Assembly (NCBI GenBank): GCA_009363875.1
Contig: CM018681.1
Coordinates: 43,404,010-43,468,009 of the forward strand
Reading direction: 5' to 3'
Length of the DNA: 64,000 nt
DNA from: Mikania micrantha
Lineage: Eukaryota > Streptophyta > Magnoliopsida > Asterales > Asteraceae
Below, one piece after another: positions 1 to 10,657 of the stretch. The position numbers and the translations under genes are program-made. Every line of letters begins with the position of its first letter. The stretch's first letter is position 1. The notes beneath the pieces are model-generated. The model did no database searches and was not told where the DNA came from. It was given only the letters and a program-made list of their open reading frames with translations.

Positions 1-3000
1 ATGATCAATGTTTCGTCTGCTAGACACCTCTTGAGGTTTGATACATGAAACACATCGTGTACTCCGCTGAGTTCATCAGGGAGTCTGAGTCTGTATGCCA
101 CAGGACCTATGCATTAAGTAATCTCAAACGGTCCGACATACCGATGTGCTAGCTTGCCCTTAGCCCCAAAACGAACTACGCCTTTCCACGGGGACACTTT
201 CAACATAACTCGGTCACCCACATCGAATTCCAAAGGCTTGCGCCGTTTGTCTGCGTAACTCTTTTGACGGCTACGTGTTGCTTGTAATATCCATTGTATC
301 TGAGCTATCTTATCAGTAGTCTCCTGAATAAGCTCAGGCCCAGTGATTCTGTTGTCTCCCACTTCGGTCCAACAAATTGGAGACCGACATTTTCTACCAT
401 ATAGTGCTTCAAAAGGAGCACATCCGATGCTGTTGTGGTAGCTATTGTTGTAGGAGAACTCTATGAGAGGTAAGTTTGTGTCCCAACTTCCACCGAAGTC
501 TAGGATGCATGTTCTCAACATATCCTCTAGGGTTTGAATGGTGCGCTCGCTTTGTCCATCCGTTTGTGGATGATAAGAAGTGCTCAAGTTAACACTTGTC
601 CCTAAGGATTGTTGCAATGATTGCCAGAACCGCAATGTAAATCGACTGTCCCGATCTGAAATAATAGACAATGGCACACCGTGCCTCACTACTATTTCAT
701 CAATGTAGAGTCTTACTAATTTCTCCATCTTGTATGTCTCTCTGATCGGTAAGAAATGTGCGGACTTGGTCAATCTATCAATGATGACCCAAATAGAATT
801 ATATCCACTGGAAGTGCGGGGTAGCTTGGTAATGAAATCTATAGCTATTTGTTCCCACTTCCAGTGTGGTATCTCCGGTTGTTCCAGAATACCCGAAGGT
901 TTCTGGTGTTCTGCTTTGACCTTGGCACATGTAATACATTTGCCAACATAAGTGGCAATGTCTTTCTTTATACCCGGCCACCAATAAAATGACCTAAGAT
1001 CTTGGTACATCTTATCGGCACCAGGATGAACTGAGTATCGTGTCTTGTGTGCCTTGTCAAGTATAAATGTTCAAAGTTCATCTACAGCTGGAATCCAAAC
1101 ACGATCCAGATAGTAGAAAACTCCGTCTTGTTTTGTCTTGAAATGTTTCTCGGCTCCACAATCGAGCTCGCGTTTCAAATTGTCTCTTGCCACTGACTCT
1201 TGTTGTGCTTGTAGAATATGATCTCTCAGACTTGTTTGCACAATCATTCCCATCGCGCGAACGCGTAAGGGTTTGACCCTTTCCTTCCAACTCAAAGCAT
1301 CTGCAACTACATTTGCTTTGCCCGGATGGTATTTGATCACACAATCGTAATCGTTCAGGAGCTCAACCCAACGTCTCTGTCTCATGTTAAGCTCCTTCTG
1401 ATCAAAGATGTGTTGTAAGCTCTTGTGATCTGTGAAGATAGTGCATTTGGTACCATACAGGTAGTGTCTCCATATCTTTAAAGCAAAGACAACAGCTCCC
1501 AGTTCGAGATCGTGTGTTGTGTAATTCTTCTCATGTATCTTCAGTTGTCGTGAGGCATAAGCAATGACTTTGTCTCGTTGCATCAAAACACATCCGAGTC
1601 CCTGATGGGAAGCATCACAGTAAACTACAAAGTCATCATTGCCTTTTGGGAGTGTTAAGATTGGAGCATTGCACAATCTTTGTTTCAGGGTCTGGAACGC
1701 CTCTTCTTGTTTCTGAGTCCACACAAAAGGTTCAGACTTCTGTGTGAGCTTGGTGAGGGGCAAAGCTATCTTAGAAAAATTCGAGATGAATCTCCTGTAA
1801 TAACCTGCCAATCCCAAAAATGATCGGATCTCTGTAGGTGTAGTAGGCACATCCCAGTTCTTGATTGCTTCTATCTTGGCAGGATCCACGTGAATACCAT
1901 CACTGTTAATCACATGACCCAAAAACTGAACTTTTCTTAACCAAAATTCACACTTAGAGAATTTGGCATAGAATCGTTCTTCTTTCAGAAGCTCCAAGAC
2001 TGTATTTAGGTGTTGCTCGTGTTCTTTCTCGTTCTTTGAATAAATCAGTATATCGTTAATGAAGACAATAACGAACTAATCAAGATACGGCTTGCACACC
2101 CGGTTCATTAAGTCCATGAACACAGCCGGTGCGTTCTTCAATCCAAATGGCATCACCATGAATTCGTAATGACCATATCGGGTACGAAATGCCGTCTTGG
2201 GTATGTCTTCTTCTTGTATCCGGAGCTGATGATAACCTGATCTCAGGTCTATCTTTGAAAAGTATTGTGCTCCCTGTAACTGATCAAACAGATCATCAAT
2301 CCTCGGTAACGGGTACCGATTCTTGATGGTGAGTTTGTTGAGTTCTCGATAATCGATGCACATCCTGAAAGTTCCATCCTTCTTTTTCACAAATAGAACC
2401 GGTGCTCCCCACGGGGAAAAGCTCTGTCGAATGAATCCTTTATCGAGAAGTTCTTGCAATTGGTTGGACAACTCTTGCATCTCTGATGGTGCGAGTCTGT
2501 AGGGAGATTTGGCTACAGGAGTTGCTCCCGGAATCAAATCGATTCGGAACTGCATCGACCTCTCGGGTGGCAGTCCCGGTAAGTCATCCGGAAATACTTC
2601 TGCAAAATCTCTCACAATTGGCACATCTTGAATATTGATTGTCTTCTTGTCTTTCTGAATCACGTGAGCTAGAAATGCAACACATTGTTTCCGTAAGCAC
2701 TTGCGAGCTTTCATGCACGAGATTATCTGGACACTACGTTTCGCTTGATCTCCACGAATTTCCAAGATCGGATTGTTCTCCACTGGAATACGTAATAACT
2801 TTTCGGAACAGATGAACTCGACTCAGTTAAGAGATAGCCAATCCATTCCGATGATGATGTCGAAACTGCCCAGCTCCATCGGTATCAAATCGATGGAAAA
2901 TGTGTGATCACCAAGTGTTTGTGGGCAATTTCTAAGTACTGTGTCAACTGTAATCTGTTTTCCATCAGCTATCTCAATAGTATAAGGGGAGTCTAATGAT

Positions 3001-3079
3001 TCCTCAACATGATTAAGATGGCTAGCAAAATCGGATGAGATAAAACTCTGATCCGCACCAGTGCAAATAATATAGATGC
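1..3079 (-). pseudogene. pol: Element 1 pol polyprotein (protease-RT-RNase H-integrase), broken and truncated by window edge
   Basis: Polyprotein for reverse transcription and integration of element 1. Protease lies at about 2784-3065, RT at about 2450-1750 (FRMCIDYRELN, MPFGL), RNase H at about 1640-1270 (VVYCDAS, TDHKSLQH) and integrase from about 1060 to the left edge, with its zinc region near 1010-890 and DDE regions near 840, 660 and 550. In-frame stops lie at 2823-2825, 2076-2078, 1071-1073 and 114-116, otherwise in one frame. The RT active-site motif reads FIND instead of FIDD (N codon 2055-2057), so a catalytic aspartate is lost. At about 3040-3050 one base appears missing at the protease DTG site, which shifts the frame. 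The copy cannot encode active enzymes. Confidence 0.9.
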
Positions 3080-3086
3080 ATAAAAA

Positions 3087-4334
3087 TCAGATAAGAGAAA
3101 TAATATAGATGGGTGCTTGAGCCCTTTGCTGATTCTGCTTGGGACAATCCCGAGAAAAGTGTCCAGGTTCGCCACAGTTGTAGCAGGACCTGTGATCAGC
3201 AGCAGTAGCAGCAGCAGTAGTGGCTGCATTGTTGTTTCGGTTTGGAGCTCCCGTGCTCCTGCAGCGATTTGCCCAATGGCCAAACTTTCCACAGTTGGTG
3301 CATTGCATGCACTGAGTGTTTGGCGCATGATGATACTGGCAAGTGTTGCACAAAGGTGCAGTGCCAGTGTAGGGCTTCCTGATCTCCAATGGTTGTGGCT
3401 GGTTGCGCATTGGAGCTTGAGTAGTAGCAGCAAAGTTTCTAGCCACCTTTTGCTTCTTCGCCGGCCTTTTATCCGGCTTCCTTGAGGTTTCAGTTTTGGT
3501 TGATTCAGCCTCTTTCTTGAATGCCCCAGAGGCAACCATCATGTCTGTCAAAGATGCTGACAGAGTAACAGCTAACTCCATAGTAGTAGGGTGAGCAGAA
3601 ATCACATGCCCTCGGATACTGGGCGGTAATCCACCAATGTACCGCTCTATCCTCTTTTCCAATGTTGGCACTATATCCGGTGCCAATGCTGCCAGTTCAT
3701 GAAATCTTGTGGTGTAGGCCAGATGCCCAGCACCAATCATAACCAGGTTGAGTAATTCGGTCTCAAACTTTTTGACTTCATTTCTTGGGCAAAACTCTGC
3801 CCGCAGTAATGCCTTGAAATCATTCCACGGCATTGACAGGGCCTCATCCCTGCCTCTGGTAGTAACCTGAGCATTCCACCAAGTTAACGCCCGCTTGTGA
3901 AACGACCCCGCAGCATACTTTACCCTATACGGTTCTGGGCAGTTGCTGATCTCCAGTGTTGTTTCCATCTTTTCGATCCATTGGATCAATCCGACGGCTC
4001 CTTCACTGCCACTAAAACTCGATGGCTTGCATCCTACAAAGTTTTTGTAGGAATAGTCTTGGTGGTTTCGGGTGTTGCCACTGCCTTCTCCAGATGAGTT
4101 GACAATGTTGTTGCTGTTATTGGTGTTGATTCGATTCATCATGTCTGGAATCACTTCCCTTAGTTGACTGGTAAACAGTGTGGCCAGTGCAATAGTAGCG
4201 GGATCCAGCTGATAAGCCGGTGGTGGTGGAGGTGGAGGTGGAGGTGGAGGAGAGTTAGGTGGTGTCGGTGTAGATGAGTGTGGAGCTGAACCCCGAGTCA
4301 GCGGTAATAGAGGTGGTTGTCTTCTTGGCGGCAT
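3087..4334 (-). CDS. gag: Element 1 Gag (capsid-nucleocapsid), intact ORF
   Basis: Structural Gag protein that would form cytoplasmic virus-like particles and bind the element RNA. The ORF of about 415 codons is open. I chose the ATG at 4334 (MPPRRQP) over an in-frame ATG at 4391 because basic MPPRR-like starts are usual for the family. A proline run (about 11 Pro, from a GGT/GGA microsatellite at about 4211-4250) follows the N-terminus. The retrotransposon-gag core has SEGAVGLIQWI and ALTWWN. The C-terminus has two CCHC knuckles (CTNCGKFGHWANRC and CYNCGEPGHFSRDC), preceded by a related Cys/His segment. The end after the second knuckle is short, and a 14-bp direct repeat at 3066-3079 and 3096-3109 suggests a small deletion in the gag-protease linker. 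It is the only uninterrupted gag in the window. Confidence 0.85.
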   Translation of the reverse strand: MPPRRQPPLLPLTRGSAPHSSTPTPPNSPPPPPPPPPPPAYQLDPATIALATLFTSQLREVIPDMMNRINTNNSNNIVNSSGEGSGNTRNHQDYSYKNFVGCKPSSFSGSEGAVGLIQWIEKMETTLEISNCPEPYRVKYAAGSFHKRALTWWNAQVTTRGRDEALSMPWNDFKALLRAEFCPRNEVKKFETELLNLVMIGAGHLAYTTRFHELAALAPDIVPTLEKRIERYIGGLPPSIRGHVISAHPTTMELAVTLSASLTDMMVASGAFKKEAESTKTETSRKPDKRPAKKQKVARNFAATTQAPMRNQPQPLEIRKPYTGTAPLCNTCQYHHAPNTQCMQCTNCGKFGHWANRCRSTGAPNRNNNAATTAAATAADHRSCYNCGEPGHFSRDCPKQNQQRAQAPIYIISLI

Positions 4335-4493
4335 TCTGATCATCACCGAAAGAAAATCCGTTAGTGCAGTGATCAGAAGTAGAAGACACATGCAAGTAGA
4401 ATCCTATGTGACATGATTTCTACATGAGGGTCCCTAGGTTATAGTCTAGGCCAAACCGTTTAAGTAATATGACCTATATTTCTCTATAACCAT

Positions 4494-4506
4494 GGCTCTG
4501 ATACCA
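4494..4506 (-). other. Primer binding site of element 1 (tRNA-iMet)
   Basis: The minus strand reads TGGTATCAGAGCC, complementary to the 3' end of plant initiator tRNA-Met, three bases from the LTR edge at 4510. It would prime first-strand synthesis. Confidence 0.95.
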
Positions 4507-4509
4507 ATC

Positions 4510-5695
4510 TGTCACACCCCGAGCCAGCGGGCTGGATCGACTTTCCCGCCGGGCGGAAAGTTCCCGGGGCGCGATATCTTCAATGATAATCAAATGATCA
4601 GATTGTTTGCATAGCACATGATATATAATTGAGAAATGTAAACATGACAATGATTTAGAATTTCAAAGTTAAATTACATTGTACATCATAATTTATCTAA
4701 GTAAATCTAATCAAAAAGAATCAATGAGTTTATATCTTGAACTGTACAAGATATACGAAAGTGATTCACTGTATTGTCATTCCAAAAGTATGCAATCAAA
4801 AGTAAGCTAAGTCTTCTAAAAGTCCACTAGCTTAGCACTTGCACATATGTATCTACACCTGTTCGTCCCCTGAGAAAACATGCAATTTAAACAAAGTCAA
4901 CACTAGGTTGGTGAGTTCATAAGTTTAGTAATTAAAATCATTGAATTGATCATGCACGCATCCACAATGTCATACTTGTTACTTGTAATACTTGATTCAC
5001 CTGTTCCACCCAATGGCCTCTCCTTAGTTATATGTACAAGTAGTGAATCACCTGATTAAGTATGCTTATATATAGGGAATCACGAAAGGGTCAAGCCCAG
5101 ACGCTATCCCACCACATACTCAGTCAAGTTCCACACCACTTGCGATACAACTAAAGATATCCATTTCCCGTTTATTCAACGTGCCTGATATGTATTCATC
5201 TGTTGTATCAATGATATAATAATGTAGTGTGAGGGGTTTAGTTATCAAACCGAAGTATTGATAAACCCTCGATTTATTAAGGAATTTAGATTAAATAAAT
5301 CTCATCCTTGAATTATTCTATTACTTGTGGGGTTAACTGTTGTTCACTTTTACATAACAAGAGTGTTAGTTAACCAATTGTCATTTGTTCTTGAACCATA
5401 GTGCATAGAGCCTAAAAGGAATCCATTGTAATCCTCAAGTAATCAGAGTACAATGCATCCGATTTACCTCTACCACTTTGTATGTACCGCGTCCTCAACA
5501 GGAGCTATTACTAGTAGTGAAACATGAGGTAAGATCAATTCCTCAACCTACTAATTAATAGGATCCAGTTGGATTAATTACTTATCACTGCAGATTAATA
5601 TCACCCTGTGTCGCTTACCAGAACCTGACTTGAAGTCGCCCTGTCCCCGGTCATACGTTACCGGCCAAATGAATCAATACGATTAACATACTAGC
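4510..5695 (-). repeat. Element 1 5' LTR, U5-side part (type C LTR)
   Basis: LTR edge reads tgtcacacccc, the complement of an LTR ending GGGGTGTGACA. This 1186-bp part is the downstream end (R/U5 side) of the minus-strand LTR. It is closely related to 54654-55200, sharing the terminal cccgag..gcgg block. A conserved leader motif with an AG acceptor-like site lies near 4860-4910. The LTR is interrupted at 5695 by element 2 and continues at 16984. No gene is present. Confidence 0.88.
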
Positions 5696-8684
5696 TGTGA
5701 CACCCCGTATTTTCCAGGTCAGCTTTATATTTATTTAAATGTTTATTTAAATGCATTACGTACACGTGGCACTAGAATTAGATTAATTTAGTGTGACACG
5801 TGGCACGACAGTACGAACACTGACACATGACTAGATAATTCGTGGAATTATCGGCAAACAGCACACACGTGTCAAAACACACGAACGTTGGTGAACGTCA
5901 AGCACATTGTATAGCACAACACTCGAAACTTCACGAAACACTCACACATTGAACTTGGAAGTTCGAACGAGGCCAAAGAATAGTTCGGAAGCGTGAAAAC
6001 GACGATGAACGGATCAAACCCATTAAAATAGGCTTATTGGGCTCTTCAAAGGCCCATCGCGGTACGCGATGGCCCAACAAGGAGCAGTGTCGCGATACGC
6101 GACAGCCATCGCGGGGAGTTGACTCCCGAAATCCGCCGTGATACGCGGAGATTATTTGAAAGTCCCATCGCGGTACGCGAAGCCGCCCAGTCGACAGAAT
6201 CTTTATAAAACCAAGATCATGATGCGTACACTATCACTTTTCATAATTTATTTCACTCCTACACGCCACCCTCGACTGAACTCGTCTTCAACCTCCATTT
6301 CCAGCCATTTTCCACCATTTCTAACCTCATAGAAGCTCTACCATTGAAGATTGAAGCTCATTTCTCACTTGGAAGCTTGAAGGATCATCACCACCACCTT
6401 GTTTGTCGAAGAGCTGCTGTCCAGAAGCTTTAGGAGCTGTCATTACTATCATCTCGAAGTTTCCAGGAGCTTTAGAGGTAGTCCTTACATCTCTTATGGC
6501 TTAATATCACCATTACACACACATGCATATGTTAAAACCCACATGCAACCACCATTGGTGTACATGCACGAATTTCAGTTCTGGGTTGTTGGTTTTGATA
6601 TGATTTATGATGATCTAGAGTGATTTAGTAGCATATTGTGATGATCCATGATGATGGATATTGATGAAACTCATGATTTAAATGCAAAATGTTGAATAAT
6701 GGCCATGCATGTATGATCCAGGATGGTAGGAATGATTTTGTGTATGTAGAAATGTTTCTTAATGATATTAGAAGGATTACTCATGGTTGGATTTGTTTAA
6801 AATAGTTAAGATGATGATTTTTGATGAAACTTTCTATTTATAGTAACTTTTTATTTATAAAATGATGTTATGGTTGGTATTAGCAACATGCATGTATGTG
6901 GATTTACTACTAGGATGTTATTAGGAGGATGTTGATACTTAGAATGTGATCTTGATGTTGAATATGATCATTTTTGGCATGGTTACTATTTTTAGTAACT
7001 TTTCTAGTTAAAGTGTTGATAGATGATGAATTTGGCTATATTGGTATGCTTAGAATGTTGTTAAATGATCTATTAGGATGAATGATAATCTAAGAATTTG
7101 CTTAGAAATGTTAAAATGGTCATTTCTATGCAAAACTCGAAAGCTACTATATTTAGTAACTTTATTTTTACAAAAACTGATTTGTCAACGTGTTGTATGA
7201 ATTGAGCATGCTAAATGGCTAGTTATGTTATGACATGATGAATAGATTCTAAGTTAGATGGTTTTCGATGTCACGTATGCTAAAAATGGAAACTTTCCAT
7301 TTTAGGAAACTTTTATGTGCTAACATGTTATAAACGACTTATGTGACCTTGTATGACAATGTGTTATGTGTTAACATGATCACGTAGGACTAATGAGCAT
7401 GCTAGAACTCTAAAATCGATATGCTTTGTGAACTTTCCAAAAATGGAAACTTACTATAAATAGTAAGTTGTCCATAGACGCGACCTACGCGTTTTGCACA
7501 CGACAGACACTCACACGATTGCTACACAATTCACAACCGTCACACGGTTCACCAACGGGTCGTTGACGTAACACGGTCAACTCTAGTCAAACACGGTCGA
7601 TGTGGACCAACACAGTCAAACACGGTCATTGTGGACCAACACAGTCAAACACGGTCAATGTGGACCGACACGAGCAAACACGGTCATTGTGGACCGACAC
7701 GGACAAACATGAACAACCAAGGGTTGTTGGACACAAACACGAGCACTAACACGAACACTAGCACGGTCACTTACATGAACTCACGTACGGTGTACCATAT
7801 AGGTTGCCGGTGACCGACACGTGCTACTACATCAGGAGATTACGCTTGATTTGCATTTTCATCACTAAGGTGAGTTTACGGCCCCTCTTTACTCTTTTTC
7901 AAACGCTTTTAAATAGGGGGAGAATACTAGTTACATCGAGTCAAACATTTATTACTGTACAAACATATTTGGTGTATACTGGTTTATTGGACAAACATTA
8001 AGTGTTGAACTCGTATTAAGCCCTCACAAAGTCTTACCGTTAATGTACGAACAACGTGGTAGATTTGGATGGATCCATTAGGGAATGACCAACCCCACGG
8101 GGCACTATGTTGACTGGATGTCATAACCCGTGCAAATTCTGACGTAACTTGCTATGTATACGAGACATAGCGAAGGCAAGGACAAACAAGTCTAGTTCGG
8201 TAGTGACGCACTGACACTTTGGGCCTAGGGCTCGGTACTAACATTGATAAATAGCATGACACACTTTTATTACTATATGTATATCAAAACCTGTGAACTC
8301 ACCAACCATTGTGTTGACACTTTTTCTAACTTGTATTCTCAGGTAACTAGCGCGTCTAGCATGAGGACAGGAATGCACAAATTAAGGGACGAGCATTAGG
8401 GACTTACATGCATTCTGTCGTTTTGAAAACATTTTACTTTCATTTTGTTAAACAATGTTGTGTTAAACTATTTACATTTCCGCTGCATTTTGTCAAACAT
8501 TTGATAGTCCGCTGCAATATGACACGATAACTTTTATTCCGCTGCAAACTATTTTATGAGTGTATGTGTCAAACTTGGATTTGTAAACGCATATAGAGGT
8601 GTTCTATATGACCTTGAGCTGTGATTCTGGACACGTCACATCCACGTGGACATACGCCACGAGTGGGAATTTGGGGGTGTGACA
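5696..8684 (+). repeat. Element 2 5' LTR (2989 bp)
   Basis: TG...CA-bounded direct repeat of 13997-16983. In order it holds four GC-rich near-palindromes (6055-6180), a TATA box (6204-6210), CATGCA boxes at 6522, 6542 and 6563, a series of short AT-rich hairpins (6828-7469), 33-bp GTCAAACACGGTC repeats (about 7575-7700), a GTGAGT donor-like site at 7870, a CTCAG acceptor-like site ending 8342, and three CCGCTGCA boxes (8488-8545). Short ORFs inside are not considered genes. Confidence 0.95.
6204..6210 (+). promoter_or_regulatory. TATA box of element 2 5' LTR
   Basis: tataaaa about 25 bp downstream of the last of four GC-rich palindromes. It is the expected U3 promoter driving the genomic RNA, with a start probably near 6235. 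The same arrangement recurs in the 3' LTR and in LTR3, LTR5, LTR6 and element 4. Confidence 0.7.
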
Positions 8685-8687
8685 GAC

Positions 8688-8700
8688 TGGTATCAGAGCC
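8688..8700 (+). other. Primer binding site of element 2 (tRNA-iMet)
   Basis: tggtatcagagcc three bases after the LTR end at 8684. Complementary to the 3' end of initiator tRNA-Met. Confidence 0.95.
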
Positions 8701-9492
8701 TTGGTTATAGAGAACTAGGTTTGCATGTAGTAAACTTAGACTATAGCCATTGCTCAACTTTAGACACTACACTAGTTTCACATGACATATTAAGTGCATA
8801 GTTTAACAATATGCTTTGCGATTTTATCGGATACTTACGAGCACACCTGTGGAACCCTTAGCGGGTGTTCATATCCGACTACGCTTGAGAACTATGCGAT
8901 GGGATTAGTGAAAGGACGAGCACAGGACGGAAGGAAACTCTTCAATGTTCTAAGGAAGACTACACTAGCACGATCTAACTCGAATCGAACGCTTTTCACA
9001 ATCCCTATTCTGGAGCGTAAACCCAGTCACCTGACGTACACTTGCGGACTGGAACCCTAGTGACAGCATTCTGAATATGAACCTTGAGCCCTACTGTGAT
9101 CACTAGCTTCGGAATGAAGGAACTAGAATGACTGTGTAAGATAAATTGACGATTATGGTGGCCAACATAATCGTGAATTTATAGGTACATACGAGTTCTG
9201 GTAAATTCAGATGGTAAGCTACAATCATCAGGGAAATTGGGTAGCACACCGCTGCTAGTACAGACCTGAGCTCCGCTACTTACACCGAGCAGCTTATTTC
9301 CCTATTGTATTTAGTATTGTTAGAACCTACATGAGCGAGCTAAGCTCATACACATCACTTTGGTAATAGTGATCTTATGAAATCTATTACTGTACTTTTG
9401 AAGAAACTGGTAATTTTTCCCTCTGCACATGCTAACACCCTACTGTCTCTAACGATAGGTAATACAATATCTATTGTATATAGATAATACGA
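8701..9492 (+). other. Untranslated leader of element 2 between primer site and gag
   Basis: About 790 bp with no recognisable coding function. An 88-codon ORF (8794-9060) has no recognisable motif. The region would hold packaging and dimerisation signals by analogy with other elements, but I see no diagnostic structure. Confidence 0.6.
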
Positions 9493-10656
9493 ATGGCTGG
9501 TCAAGGAACGTATGTGCGTACAGACAACCAGGCAATCAGTTCTGCGGCTATCGAAGCTATGGTAGAACAACGGGTTAGAAAAGCCATTGCGGATCACGAG
9601 ACGGCACGCCTGAACAGTGAAACAAGCAATGTGACTCACAACAACAACTCGGAAGGATGGTCATTCAGAACCTTCACTAACTACAATCCTCATGTATTCA
9701 AGGGATCGGAAGGAGCGGTAGGACTGCTCCAATGGATTAAGAAGGTTGAGTCAACCTTCTGCTTGAGCGGGTGTTCTGAAAAGAATAAAGTAAAATTTGC
9801 TACCGGGACTTTTGAAGGACAGGCACTCACTTGGTGGAATTCGCACATCCAGACACTAAGTCTGGAGACTGCTAACTCGATCCCATAGGAAAACTTCGTC
9901 AAGATGTTGAAGAAAGAATACTGCCCTCAAAACGAAATCAAACAACTGGAGGGATTCTGGATTCACAAAATGGAGGGATCCGAGATTGAACAATACACCG
10001 CTCGATTCCACGAGATGTGTAGACTGTATCCAGAAATTGTGACCCCAGAATACAAAAAGATTGAACAATACATCAAGGGGTTACCTGAACAGATCCAAGG
10101 CTTGGTTACCACGGAAGACCCCACACTCATTCAACCCACTATTTGTTTGGCTCATTGTCTGACTGACCAAGCGGTAGCACTGGGTAAGCTACCCAAGAGG
10201 GGTGAACACCTGAAGCCCCAAGGGGCCAAGCGGAAGTAGGAGCCAATCAAGAACAGGACCTTCTCACCACAACAATCAACCCAACAGTTTCCCGCACCAA
10301 CAAAAGTCTTTACTACCACTCAATCTAATGTTCAAGGCAAGAAAGTATACCAAGGTAACTACCCCAAGTGCAACAAATGCTCATACCATCACTTTGGCCC
10401 ATGCAATAGGATCAAGTGTACTAGATGTGGGAAAAATGGACATATTACGAGGGAGTGTCGTGCCAACCCGAGGCCAAACACAAGTAAAGTGACACCACAA
10501 AGGCGATGCTTCACCTGTGGCAAGCCTGGCCACATACGCCGAGACTGCCCACGAAACAAGAAAGCAGGAGGCAACACTACAAGGAGTAAGGCATTCGTAG
10601 TTGAATCCGGAAAAGCTAAAGATGATCCCAACATCATAATCGGTACGTTCCTTTAA
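9493..10656 (+). pseudogene. gag: Element 2 Gag, interrupted by two TAG codons
   Basis: Capsid-nucleocapsid protein of element 2. The ATG at 9493 (MAGQGTY) opens one frame running to TAA at 10654-10656, broken by TAG at 9886-9888 and 10237-10239. Both positions align with tryptophan codons in related gags (IPW and KRKW contexts), so each fits a single G to A change. The core has SEGAVGLLQWI and ALTWWN. Two C-terminal CCHC knuckles are intact (CTRCGKNGHITREC and CFTCGKPGHIRRDC), after a related Cys/His segment (CNKCSYHHFGPC). No indel is needed across 388 codons. It ends a few bases before the protease, which starts in another frame. Confidence 0.9.
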
Positions 10657-10657
10657 A

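Noticed and set aside
730..951. Plus-strand ORF of 73 codons
   Set aside because: Antisense shadow of the element 1 integrase; the same shadow recurs over the integrase of elements 2 and 4.
3117..3485. 122-codon plus-strand ORF opposite gag
   Set aside because: Shadow of the low-complexity gag knuckle region.
8794..9060. 88-codon ORF in the element 2 leader
   Set aside because: No recognisable motif and no clear counterpart seen in element 4, whose leader is much shorter.
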